Source: Methanobacteriota archaeon (GTDB lineage Archaea; Thermoplasmatota; Thermoplasmata; Methanomassiliicoccales; Methanomethylophilaceae). From it: a DNA stretch of 36,365 nucleotides. Below are positions 7,801 through 15,305 of the stretch, in pieces. The position numbers and the translations under genes were made by a program. The DNA lies in assembly GCA_012719315.1 (NCBI GenBank), contig JAAYAP010000043.1, positions 1-36,365 on the forward strand. Reading direction: 5' to 3'. Under the pieces are notes generated by a model. It was not told the DNA's origin. It saw nothing but the letters and a program-made list of their open reading frames with translations, and ran no database searches. Position 1 is the first letter of the stretch. The number at the start of each line of letters is the position of its first letter.

Positions 7801-8198
7801 TTGATCCTGGTGTCGGCGATGCCTTCGAGCGGAGCCACCAGGATGCCCTCGGTGAGCACGGCGAGTCCGACCCTGACCGCCCGGTCCACGGCCATCTCGA
7901 GGCTCTCGGCGGGCCGTCCGGCCACCTCCTTGGCGATCATCAGGGCGACGACCTCGCGGTTGCCGTACTCGGCGGTCAGCCTCCTGATGTCGTCGGCGAC
8001 GCCTTCGACCCGGTAATCGATCAGCAGCTTCTCCACCCTGGACGCGAGGTCCTCGGCCTGGGGGATCTCTATGAACGGCTCCGGATCGAAACCCTTGCCC
8101 CTGGCGATCTCGGCGATCCTGTAGCATCCGTCGTTGGCTTCAGAGAGTCTGGCGAAGTATTCGGCCATCCCTTCGCTGGCGGCGATACGCGAGGACAT
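4815..8198 (-). CDS. polC: DNA polymerase II large subunit (DP2, family D)
   Basis: An 1127-aa catalytic subunit of the euryarchaeal replicative polymerase D, which pairs with the DP1 exonuclease subunit (not in this window). The N-terminal domain starts MAEYFARLSEANDGCYRIAE. A zinc ribbon (RCPECGEF...WCRDC) lies near residues 645-667, and the catalytic acidic motif NCDGDED lies near 876-882 in the double-psi beta-barrel core, followed by RGGLMDAPLVLTTRLDP. A C-terminal zinc finger (CTKCGEKY...CTNCG) lies near residues 1035-1065. Length is normal and no intein interrupts it, although family D large subunits are frequent intein hosts. It follows nog1 by 9 nt on the same strand. Confidence 0.98.
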   Translation of the reverse strand: MSSRIAASEGMAEYFARLSEANDGCYRIAEIARGKGFDPEPFIEIPQAEDLASRVEKLLIDYRVEGVADDIRRLTAEYGNREVVALMIAKEVAGRPAESLEMAVDRAVRVGLAVLTEGILVAPLEGIADTRIKSNADGSNYIDLVFAGPIRAAGGTAQAMSVLIADMVRQALGIGKYIPTPQEIARFNEEIPLYKQIQHLQFTPTPAEIALIVSNCPICIDGEGTEQVEISGFRDLPRIDTNKVRGGACLVISEGMCLKASKLKRHVDRLNIEGWDFIGEYLEAHSGAEADSGDDTKTVEPSFDYLKDLVAGRPIFGHPCVKGGFRLRYGRARTTGLAALAYSPATMYVMDEFMALGTQLKTERPGKGCVVTPCDMLEGPHVLLDNGDLVYCRDPEAVAAVKDRIVEIVDNGEILIPFGEFCENNHLLVPCGYVIEWHREELLAKGGLPDDWEDPTYARAKEMSKESGVPLHPGFNLMWSDITVGSLIELRDAVLGSGRKEGGNLSFAAPPAVKRILEDLCATHRFRDGRAIVDEVYSEAMTDCLGLAVAGDGFEKVAELNGGDTLEAVSLAAGYEVRARTMTRIGARMGRPEKAKERELTPKLHTVFPVGMNTQPRKDVESAVKTARIGSSSLKSGNELGVDVEINRRRCPECGEFTFRTWCRDCRRHTVLVETGRQASFGNQPLTKLNIEKEFADALDNIGERSVDVKCMDKLTSRNKVPEALEKGILRSKNEVSVFREGTIRFDMTDIPLTHFKPREIGLSVDRARELGYTHDWNGEPLVDPEQIVELKVQDIVPSQDCGDYMVKVARFVDDELEKLYDMERFYAVDHRGELIGHLAYALAPHTSGCILCRIIGYSDVRGCYGHPFFHAAKRRNCDGDEDCIILAMDGLLNFSRSFLPNRRGGLMDAPLVLTTRLDPNEIDKEAHNVDCLRRYPLEFYRAAMEMRDPKEIDKIMDLVAGRIGTPGQYEGLGFTHDTKDIAEGPKYSAYTTLVTMMDKMDAQLELGKKLRAVDEKDVATKVINKHFMPDMIGNMRRFAAQTVRCTKCGEKYRRIPLKGLCTNCGHTLTLTVHEASVRKYLEVSKEISERYGLDEYTRDRIDMLEMNMDSLFNNDKVKKCKLSDFY

Positions 8199-8207
8199 GC
8201 GCTCCCC

Positions 8208-9203
8208 TCAGAACTCCGCCTCGACGGACCTGTTGCGATGCAGTTCCCTGAGCATCCCGATCAGCAACCCGCCGAGCTCTTCCATGCCTTCCCCGGTCTG
8301 CGCCGAGAACCGCATGTTGCCGCTCTCGGTCTGCATGAGGTCGGACTTGCTCTCGGCCACGACGATCGGCACGTCCGCGAATCCCGCCTGCACGGACGCC
8401 AGCAGCGCCTCCTGCTTCTCGAGCGAGTATCCGCAGGATTCCGAGGGGTCGATGATGAACAGCATGACGTCCGTGAGGTAACGCAGCGCCAGCACGGCCT
8501 GCTTCTCGATGTCGTTCCTGTCTTCGAAGCTGCGGTCCAGCAATCCGGGCGTGTCGATGATCTGGTACTTCCTCCAGTCATCCTCGATATGGCCGACGAT
8601 GATGCCCTTGGTGGTGAACGGGTACGGCGCGATCTGCGGCGCGGCCGTGCTCAGCTCGGTCACCAGCCTGCTTTTGCCGACGTTCGGGAAGCCGGCGACC
8701 ACCAGCGTCGGCACGTCGGGGTCGATCGCGGGCAGCTCCCTGAAACGGTTCTTGGCCTCCTGGAGGAACAGCAGGTCCTTGGAGATCTGGTTGATATGCG
8801 AGGACAGGCGTCCGTAGAAACCGTTCCTGATGAAATCCAGGTTCTTCGGGTCCTTGGTGCGCCGCGTCTCCCTCAGCGCCTCGTTCTTGAGCTTCTCGAC
8901 CCGGTTCGACACCCAGTTGACCGCACCCAGCGATTTCTTGTACTGGTCGATGCCGACGATGAGATCCATCAGCTCCGGCAGGAAGTCCTCGGTCTTCTCC
9001 ATGCGCGGGAACCTGTCGATGTACCCGTCGAGCGTGGACACGACGATATCCCCGGCGGCGGTTATCTTCGCCAGGGACGTCTTCTTCTTGGCATCCAATG
9101 CGTTCGTCCCCGTCTTGGAGATCTTGGATGCCCTGCGGAATGTCTTATCTATGAGTTCCTCGGCGGTCAGCACCGTAGGTATGTTGTAGTTCATCCCGGC
9201 CAT
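8208..9203 (-). CDS. NOG1-family GTPase
   Basis: A 331-aa OBG/NOG1-type GTPase that probably assists large-subunit ribosome assembly. An N-terminal helical domain (residues ~1-160) precedes the G domain: G1 GFPNVGKS at 171-178, the switch region YPFTTKG at 194-200 and G3 DTPG at 217-220. The G4 motif reads SKSD at 285-288 instead of the usual NKxD, so guanine specificity may be weaker. The C-terminal tail of eukaryotic Nog1 is absent, as in archaeal members. MAG and MNYN starts three codons apart are both possible. The TATA box about 25 bp upstream favours a leaderless message. Co-directional with polC, 9 nt apart. Confidence 0.92.
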   Translation of the reverse strand: MAGMNYNIPTVLTAEELIDKTFRRASKISKTGTNALDAKKKTSLAKITAAGDIVVSTLDGYIDRFPRMEKTEDFLPELMDLIVGIDQYKKSLGAVNWVSNRVEKLKNEALRETRRTKDPKNLDFIRNGFYGRLSSHINQISKDLLFLQEAKNRFRELPAIDPDVPTLVVAGFPNVGKSRLVTELSTAAPQIAPYPFTTKGIIVGHIEDDWRKYQIIDTPGLLDRSFEDRNDIEKQAVLALRYLTDVMLFIIDPSESCGYSLEKQEALLASVQAGFADVPIVVAESKSDLMQTESGNMRFSAQTGEGMEELGGLLIGMLRELHRNRSVEAEF

Positions 9204-9224
9204 AATCCGTAGATGGGCTCCATC

Positions 9225-9231
9225 TATTAAA
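9225..9231 (-). promoter_or_regulatory. TATA-like box of nog1-polC
   Basis: On the minus strand TTTAATA precedes the nog1 start by about 25 bp, the spacing expected for a leaderless transcript. Confidence 0.5.
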
Positions 9232-9244
9232 GGATTGGATTACC

Positions 9245-9283
9245 GGCCGCGAGCGCGGCCGCGGGGAGGTCGGCCCGCGGCCG
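9245..9283 (-). terminator. Overlapping GC hairpins after the giant protein gene
   Basis: GGCCGC-GAGC-GCGGCC (9245-9260) and CGGCCGCGGG/CCCGCGGCCG (9256-9265 with 9274-9283, 8-nt loop) are two strong, mutually exclusive stems in the gap between the 1353-aa gene and nog1. The position suits transcript 3'-end formation on the minus strand. No T-run is attached, so the role is inferred. Confidence 0.45.
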
Positions 9284-9303
9284 CCGCAAGCGTTCCGCGG
9301 ACC

Positions 9304-12300
9304 TCAGACGGCCTCGCGGAAAGTGGCCTTGACCAGCAGCAGGTCGTTGTGCATCTCCTTGTCCGCGCCCAGGACGGAGGGGATGAGGGCCGAGGGGCAG
9401 TCGGTCACCTCCAGGCCGATGACGGCCTTCCACCGGCCCGTGTCGCCGCCGATGACCCGGTCCAGGCCGGAGAGGTTGGTCCGCATGTCGACGCAGATCC
9501 GCACCTCCGGGTACGTGTCGCCTCCCTTGAGGAAGCGCGGCGTGGCCATGCCGGTGTAGACCTTGATGTCGAGGTAGGTGTTGTCGTACAGGACGTTCTT
9601 GGGTGCGAGCCCGTAGGGGTTCTCGATCTTGAACAGCAGCTCCTCGATCTCCCCGACCAGGCACTTCAGGCCCTCCTCGGCGAATCCCGAGTCGATCATC
9701 AGCGCGGTCCGGAACCCGACGCAGCCGGCCGAAGCCAGGTCGCTGACGTCGACCGAGACGTAGACGGAAGCCTCGACCAGGCACTCGGAGAGCATCTCGA
9801 TGGCCGACGTCACCACGTTCTGGGCGGCGATGCGGAAGAACTCCGAGAGATCCTCCGTCGAGGTCAGCTTGCCCATGTCGCGCATCGTCGATGACGCCGA
9901 ATCCTTGATGATCGCGTAGAGCTGGGTCCTGACCATCGCCCCGGTCAGCAGACCGCCGCAGTTCTTCGAATCCCGTGTGCCCTTTTCGAACACCCACTCC
10001 GTCGAGGCGTCGGCGACCCGCTGCCAGGTGCGGTCGTCGTTGGCGGTGTCCTTCTTCGCCGGCGTCTTGTCGACGGTGCGCCCCTCGGCATCGGCCAGGA
10101 GCACGTACTCCCCGCTCTTGCTCCCGGCGGAGCCGCTGTTGTTGAGGAACTGGCCGGGGAGGTCCACCACCAGCCTGCCGCCCGGCCGGATCCTCTCGGC
10201 CGGCAGCGGGCAGACCTTACTCGCGTTGCTGCCGGCGCGCAGGGTGTACCCTTCCAGGTCGATCGATTCCGTCGAGGCGTTGTAGAGCTCCACCCACTCG
10301 TTGCCGGCATCCGTGCCGGGAGGATTGGATTCGAACTCGTTGATCACCAGGCCGGTCCGGAACGGGGCGTTGTACTTGAGTTCGAGCCCCAGGTCGATCG
10401 AGACCTTGGCCGTGCCTATGGGGATGTTCGAGAGCAGCGTCCCCAGGCCGGACACGTCCCGGAGCGAGAGCCCGACCTTGTGGTAGGACACCACATCGGG
10501 CATCACGATGTCGAACTCCACTCCCTTGGCGGTGCCCGACATGCAGAGCATGTGCTTCGTCGACTTCATCAGCGGGTCGATGTCCGCGGTCACCTGCCAG
10601 TCCTTGCCGGAGAGTGATGCGGATCCGCTGATGAGAAGGGTCCTGTCGGCCCCCTCGCCCTTCTGCTTGATGGTGATCGACCCGGAGACCTCCACGCCCG
10701 ACACCTCGGTCGAGAGCGAGACGGTGGCGAGCGTCTTCGTGCTCTTGCTCAGCGAGGCCAGGTTCAACGTGACCGTCAGCGTGAATCCCATGAACGAGAA
10801 GCCCACGGTCTGCTTCGACAGGTTGGCGTTGACGATCCATTCCAGCGCCTCTAGGGCCTTCTCCGCCCGCTCTCCGAGCCATGCCTCCAGGCGCTCCTCG
10901 ATCAATTCCCTGAGCCGCTCCAGCGGCTCCATCAGCGCCTCGTAGAGCTTCTGGACCAGCTCGGTCACGAACATCATGCACTTCATCAGCGAGGAGGCGA
11001 GGATCTCGAGGGCGCCCAGCATCATCGCGAGGATCTTCCTCAGCGGCTCGATGATCGGCGCCAGGACCTCCATCAGCGCCTCCCACGCGTCGGAGAGGAT
11101 GGTGTTGCTGGCCCGGTAGTCCCCGACCCCCTGCAGCGCCCAGGCGCTCATCACCGGGACCTTCAGGTCGAGTTCGACCGTGCAGACCTCGGTCATCCTC
11201 GAATCGCACAGGCCCATGCCGGCCTCCATCGGCCCGCTGCCGGACAACGTGAGCACGAGCGTGTCCCTGACCGACACCGAGAAGACGGTGCAGTAGGAGG
11301 CGCCGGAGCTCTGCATCGGCCCGACATAGTGCATGCAGTCGCCGAGGTTGGCGTTCGGGCCTCCGATCAGGATCCGCGGGGACGAGCCCAGCTCCGCGGA
11401 GATCCGCTCCCTGAAGACCTCGCCGTGCTCGCTGACGGTGACGAACTCCCGTTCGGGGATCAGGGCGGTGGATCCGTAGCAGGCGTTGACCTCGGCGTTC
11501 GCGCGGATCTCGGCGCAGAGCGAGACCATGCGCCCGGGCACATCCGCCAGGCTGTCCGTCGCGCTCATGCCGTACGCGGCCACCTTCTTGCAGATCATGT
11601 CGAACACCCCGCCTCCGCGCTTCTCCACGCCGTTCAGCGACGACAGCGCGTCAACCATGGAGTCGACCTCGGCCGTGTAGGCCGCGATCGTCCCGTCGAG
11701 GCATCCGCCGTCGACGATCGCGGCGGCGAGGCCCTCGACGGCCTTCCCGTCCAGCAGGGTCCCGTGCTCCGCCTCTATGGCCGCGGCTATGCCGGCGGCC
11801 AGCGATGCCTCGGCGGACTCCCTGAACCCGTCGACACCGTAGATGCGGTGCGCATCCTTCCTGACGACCTCGTAGATGCCGGCATGGAACGGGTCGGTCG
11901 GGCGGAGCTCGCCGATGGTTCTGCCGACGATCCTCTCGAAATCGGACATCCCGTCCGCGACCGCGGAGCCCACGGCGCGGCAGACGGTGTCCAGGAGGGC
12001 CTCGTCGTCGGTCGCGTCGACCCTCACCCTCACGATGCCCAGGCTCTTCTTGGCGGCGATCTCGGCCGCGGAGGCGTTGATGACCTCGGTGAACCATTCG
12101 CGTATCCCGTTGCTGTCGTGCCGCTGCGTCCGTTTGAAATCCTTGATGCCGGGCCACCCCATCAGATCGACGTCGGGGTACCCGATCCCCACCACGAGGT
12201 CCGGCGTCTCCTTGCCGACGATGTCGGCGATCGACCGACCGGGGACGACGACCTCGAAGGACTCGCCCGAGCGGAGATGGCGGTACTCCTCCGCGTCGAG

Positions 12301-13365
12301 GCCGCTGTCGGCCAGGAAGCACTCCAGGTACGGCGCGGCGGAGAAGCAATCCTTCCCCCCGAGGAACCCCTTCAGCGAATCCCAGGCGTTGCCGGCGAGG
12401 TCGTTGACCCAATCGATGCCGTTCATGACCTTGTTCCCATACAGGTAGTCGATCCACTGCAGCGCCAGGTCGTCGGCGATCGAGGCGATCGCCTGGGCGT
12501 ACACGGCCGAGAGGTCGAGGTCGAGATATCCGTCCGGAGCCGCGATGAGGTCGGCCAGGTCCACCCGGTCGGAACCGTCGCCGATGCCGTCGGGAGCGAT
12601 GCGGAAGCAGCCCAGGCGCACGATCTTGAGCGCGTTGGAGTAGGCGGCGGCCACATCGTCCTCCGTCAGGATGCTCGCGGTCCCCATCTCCCCGTACGCG
12701 TTCAGCGCGCCGTAGCCGTTGAGGACCCTGTACTGCGCAAGGCAGGTGAGCTGGTAGCCGACCATCTGCGTTATCGGCGATCCCGGGCCGCTCACGGCGT
12801 TCTTGAAAAGGGAGCCTTGCCCCGCCACCAGCGGCAGGGCGCAGGTGGCGTCGGTCTCGAAATCGACGGCGGTGGAAGCGGTCCCCGACGCGAAGGCGTA
12901 ACGGGCGGTGAATGATCCGGATCCCACCAGGTACGACGGCATGCAGCCGTCGACGAGGCCGCTGTCCGACAGCTTCAGGGGCTGGGCGGTCAGCTCGGTC
13001 TCGAACGATTCGAGGTGCACGGTGACGCCGCAGTCGGACAGCGGGAACTGGAAGTCCATCCATGCCCTCGCACGTTCGGCGTACTTGTCGGCACGCTGTT
13101 CGAGGGTGCCCTCGGAAGCCGAGGAGCTGAGTCCGAAGATGATCTCCCCCAATCCTCTCTCGACGAAACCGCCGGTCCTCTCGATGACGTCGTCGACAGT
13201 CCCCATCTCCTCGGTCATCCGCTCGGCGTTGTCGGCGGAGCGGTCCATATGTGCGGCCGTGATGCCGTATGCGGAGCCCAGCATCAGCAGGATGACGGCG
13301 ACCATCGCGAACGGCATGTTGCCGCGACGGGAGCGTCCGCGGATGTGGCGGTTATCGATTCTCAT
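9304..13365 (-). CDS. Giant membrane-anchored/exported protein with lamin-tail domain
   Basis: 1353 residues, not recognised as a named family. A basic start (RGRSRRG) is followed by one hydrophobic segment at about residues 17-38, resembling the N-termini of TadE/TadG- or pilin-like exported proteins, so most of the chain is probably extracellular. About residues 755-842 form a long amphipathic helical stretch rich in Leu, Glu and Arg. About 845-1000 looks like beta-rich repeats of alternating Ser/Thr and hydrophobic residues. About 1003-1133 matches the lamin-tail (LTD) fold: LVINEFESNPPG, NEWVELYNAS, IDLEGYTLR. Many cysteines are spread along the chain, compatible with disulfides. A TATA box at 13391-13399 suggests a leaderless single-gene transcript. 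Function is unknown; a cell-surface structural or adhesive role is a guess. Confidence 0.85.
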   Translation of the reverse strand: MRIDNRHIRGRSRRGNMPFAMVAVILLMLGSAYGITAAHMDRSADNAERMTEEMGTVDDVIERTGGFVERGLGEIIFGLSSSASEGTLEQRADKYAERARAWMDFQFPLSDCGVTVHLESFETELTAQPLKLSDSGLVDGCMPSYLVGSGSFTARYAFASGTASTAVDFETDATCALPLVAGQGSLFKNAVSGPGSPITQMVGYQLTCLAQYRVLNGYGALNAYGEMGTASILTEDDVAAAYSNALKIVRLGCFRIAPDGIGDGSDRVDLADLIAAPDGYLDLDLSAVYAQAIASIADDLALQWIDYLYGNKVMNGIDWVNDLAGNAWDSLKGFLGGKDCFSAAPYLECFLADSGLDAEEYRHLRSGESFEVVVPGRSIADIVGKETPDLVVGIGYPDVDLMGWPGIKDFKRTQRHDSNGIREWFTEVINASAAEIAAKKSLGIVRVRVDATDDEALLDTVCRAVGSAVADGMSDFERIVGRTIGELRPTDPFHAGIYEVVRKDAHRIYGVDGFRESAEASLAAGIAAAIEAEHGTLLDGKAVEGLAAAIVDGGCLDGTIAAYTAEVDSMVDALSSLNGVEKRGGGVFDMICKKVAAYGMSATDSLADVPGRMVSLCAEIRANAEVNACYGSTALIPEREFVTVSEHGEVFRERISAELGSSPRILIGGPNANLGDCMHYVGPMQSSGASYCTVFSVSVRDTLVLTLSGSGPMEAGMGLCDSRMTEVCTVELDLKVPVMSAWALQGVGDYRASNTILSDAWEALMEVLAPIIEPLRKILAMMLGALEILASSLMKCMMFVTELVQKLYEALMEPLERLRELIEERLEAWLGERAEKALEALEWIVNANLSKQTVGFSFMGFTLTVTLNLASLSKSTKTLATVSLSTEVSGVEVSGSITIKQKGEGADRTLLISGSASLSGKDWQVTADIDPLMKSTKHMLCMSGTAKGVEFDIVMPDVVSYHKVGLSLRDVSGLGTLLSNIPIGTAKVSIDLGLELKYNAPFRTGLVINEFESNPPGTDAGNEWVELYNASTESIDLEGYTLRAGSNASKVCPLPAERIRPGGRLVVDLPGQFLNNSGSAGSKSGEYVLLADAEGRTVDKTPAKKDTANDDRTWQRVADASTEWVFEKGTRDSKNCGGLLTGAMVRTQLYAIIKDSASSTMRDMGKLTSTEDLSEFFRIAAQNVVTSAIEMLSECLVEASVYVSVDVSDLASAGCVGFRTALMIDSGFAEEGLKCLVGEIEELLFKIENPYGLAPKNVLYDNTYLDIKVYTGMATPRFLKGGDTYPEVRICVDMRTNLSGLDRVIGGDTGRWKAVIGLEVTDCPSALIPSVLGADKEMHNDLLLVKATFREAV

Positions 13366-13390
13366 GCATACGCATTCGCTTTCATACGGT

Positions 13391-13399
13391 GTTATAAAC
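13391..13399 (-). promoter_or_regulatory. TATA box of the giant LTD protein gene
   Basis: The minus strand reads GTTTATAAC about 30 bp before the ATG, leaving almost no leader. Confidence 0.6.
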
Positions 13400-13462
13400 C
13401 GGACCGTACAGTTAGCATATACGCCCGTCCCGGACGTCCTCAGACGCTGGTATTCAGATAAG

Positions 13463-13470
13463 TATTATAA
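13463..13470 (+). promoter_or_regulatory. TATA box of the tes-ferredoxin-GGR operon
   Basis: TATTATAA lies about 30-36 bp before the ATG at 13500. It also overlaps the in-frame ATG at 13470, which rules that upstream codon out as the likely start. Confidence 0.6.
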
Positions 13471-13499
13471 TGCGTCACCCGTTTCACACCGTCATTACC

Positions 13500-15122
13500 A
13501 TGTCTGCTACAATAAGGAATTACGCGGTCGAACCCGGGCTTCCGAAGAAAACGGAATCCATCTGCCCCGAATGCGGGAAGATCCTGGAGGCATCGATCTT
13601 CGAGGAGAACGGAAAGGTGCTCATGCAGAAAGAATGCCCGCAGCATGGCCTGTTCCGGGACGTCTACTGGTCCGACGTGGGCCTCTATCTCAAGGCCGAG
13701 AAGTACGCGCACGACGGGATCGGGCTGACCAATCCCGCCGACAGCAAGCTGAAGGAGGGCGAGAACGCCAACTTCATCATCGACGGCAAGAGGATCGACA
13801 TGCTCAGCAGCACCGGGCTGGCGAACGTGGACCTCACCAACCGCTGCAACATGAACTGCCCGATCTGCTTCGCGGTCGCGAACCAGGCGGGTTACGTCTA
13901 CGAGCCCGACTTCGCCACGATCGTCAAGATGCTCGAGACGCTCCGGACGGAGGCGCCGATCAGATGCACTGCGGTGCAGTTCTCGGGCGGCGAGCCCACC
14001 ATCTACCCGATGTTCCTCGAGGCGATCGCGAAGGCCAAGGAGCTCAATTTCGCCCAGGTGCAGGTAGCGACCAACGGCATCAAATTCGCCAAGGACTACG
14101 AATTCCTCAAGAAGGCCTCGCAGGCAGGCATGAACACCATCTACCTCTCCTTCGACGGCGTCTCCGACGACGTCTACCTGCAGGCCAGGGACCGGAGGAT
14201 GTTCCAGATAAAACTGGACGTCATCGCCAACTGCAAGCGGCTGCGGGAGGACATCGGCAAGAGCCCGTCGATCGTGCTGGTGCCGACCGTCGTCAAAGGC
14301 ATGAACGACCATCAGATCGGCGCCATCGTCGATTTCGCGCTCGAACACGCCGACGTGGTCAGAGGGATCAACTTCCAGCCGGTGGCGTTCACCGGGAGGA
14401 TCGAGCGCGAGGAGTTGGAGGCGGGCAGGTTCACGCTCCCCGACCTCGCCAGGGAGATGGGCGAGCAGACCGGGTACACCGACATGGATGACTGGTACCC
14501 GGTGCCCGTGGTCGCGCCCATATCCAATTTCGCCTCGATCATACTCGACGAGAACAAGGTGACCTTCACGGCGCACCCCCACTGCGGGATCGCCACCTAC
14601 CTCTTCGTCGGCGACGACGGCAAGGTGACGCCGTTCCCCAGGTTCGTCGACCTCGACAGGTTCTCGACGGGCATGGCCGAACTGGCGGAGAAGGCGGAGA
14701 AGGCGAGGTTCAAGAAGTTCACGGCGATCAAGATCATCAAGCTGATGAACAGCTGCATCATCGACGAGAAGCTCCCCGAGGGCCTGGACAAGAAGAAGTT
14801 CATCATGATCATGAAGGACATCATGAGCAACAAATCCAAGAAGACGCTCGCGAAGTTCTCCTGGAAGATGATGTTGATCAGCGGCATGCATTTCCAGGAT
14901 GCCCACAACTACGACGTCGAGAGGGTGAAGCGCTGCTGCATCCATTATGTGACCCCCGACTGCGAGGTCATACCCTTCTGCGCGTACAACGGCGGACCCG
15001 AGTACCGCAAAGCCGTGGAGTCGAGGCACTCGGTCCCGTTGGACGAGTGGAAGGCGGCGAACAAGAAAGAGGCGCTGGAGCTGGAACAGGCTCTGATAGT
15101 GCCGGAAGATCAGAAAGCATGA
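13500..15122 (+). CDS. tes: Tetraether lipid synthase-like radical SAM protein (Tes)
   Basis: A 540-aa radical SAM enzyme of the MJ0619/Tes type. Known Tes enzymes join two phytanyl chains of archaeal lipids end to end, making macrocyclic archaeol and GDGT tetraethers. The radical SAM cluster motif C116-x3-C120-x2-C123 lies in LTNRCNMNCPICF, followed by the FSGGEPT SAM-binding motif. An N-terminal zinc/iron ribbon uses C22, C25 and C46 (CPECG, CPQHG). A C-terminal Cys set (KRCCIHYVTPDCEVIPFC, about residues 478-496) fits the additional metal centres of Tes. ATG 13500 is preferred because ATG 13470 lies in the TATA box. The neighbours, a ferredoxin and a geranylgeranyl reductase, strongly support a lipid role. 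Catalytic product is inferred from family and context. Confidence 0.87.
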   Translation: MSATIRNYAVEPGLPKKTESICPECGKILEASIFEENGKVLMQKECPQHGLFRDVYWSDVGLYLKAEKYAHDGIGLTNPADSKLKEGENANFIIDGKRIDMLSSTGLANVDLTNRCNMNCPICFAVANQAGYVYEPDFATIVKMLETLRTEAPIRCTAVQFSGGEPTIYPMFLEAIAKAKELNFAQVQVATNGIKFAKDYEFLKKASQAGMNTIYLSFDGVSDDVYLQARDRRMFQIKLDVIANCKRLREDIGKSPSIVLVPTVVKGMNDHQIGAIVDFALEHADVVRGINFQPVAFTGRIEREELEAGRFTLPDLAREMGEQTGYTDMDDWYPVPVVAPISNFASIILDENKVTFTAHPHCGIATYLFVGDDGKVTPFPRFVDLDRFSTGMAELAEKAEKARFKKFTAIKIIKLMNSCIIDEKLPEGLDKKKFIMIMKDIMSNKSKKTLAKFSWKMMLISGMHFQDAHNYDVERVKRCCIHYVTPDCEVIPFCAYNGGPEYRKAVESRHSVPLDEWKAANKKEALELEQALIVPEDQKA

Positions 15123-15131
15123 GGTGTATCA

Positions 15132-15305
15132 ATGATAGTGAATTATGATAAGTGTCTCCATTGCGGAGGTTGTGCGGGGTCCTGCCCCAAGAATGCGATA
15201 TTCCTCAACGATTACATACTGGTGTTCAACGACGACTGCAACAGATGCGGCCGTTGCGTCAGGCTCTGCCCCGTGCAGGCGCTCGCGCTGGAGGCGAGGG
15301 CATGA
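15132..15305 (+). CDS. Two-cluster [4Fe-4S] ferredoxin, 57 aa
   Basis: A short gene of 57 codons with two ferredoxin motifs: CLHCGGCAGSCP (residues 8-19) and CNRCGRCVRLCP (residues 36-47), each CxxCxxCxxxCP. It starts 9 nt after tes behind a GAGGTG site and its stop overlaps the start of the geranylgeranyl reductase gene (ATGA). It is a low-potential cytosolic electron carrier. Its place between tes and GGR suggests that it donates electrons for chain saturation by GGR, and possibly for Tes, which also needs reducing equivalents. As I recall, a similar ferredoxin-GGR pairing supports full lipid saturation in Methanosarcina. Confidence 0.92.
   Translation: MIVNYDKCLHCGGCAGSCPKNAIFLNDYILVFNDDCNRCGRCVRLCPVQALALEARA

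Noticed and set aside
4815..8198. Possible intein in polC (and in rtcB at 32192-33643)
   Set aside because: Both proteins have normal uninterrupted length and no splicing-junction or endonuclease motifs.
4977..9212. Very long plus-strand open frames (690 and 718 codons) opposite polC and nog1
   Set aside because: They are antisense to clear polC and nog1 genes, have Asp/Arg/Val/Gly-rich composition typical of GC-rich shadow frames, and show no domain.
11329..12915. A 528-codon plus-strand frame opposite the giant LTD protein
   Set aside because: Its composition is that of a reverse-complement shadow, while the minus frame has a TM segment, an LTD domain and a well-placed promoter.
13440..15029. 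A 529-codon minus-strand frame opposite tes
   Set aside because: The plus strand holds clear radical SAM motifs; the minus frame is His/Asp/Val-rich without motifs.
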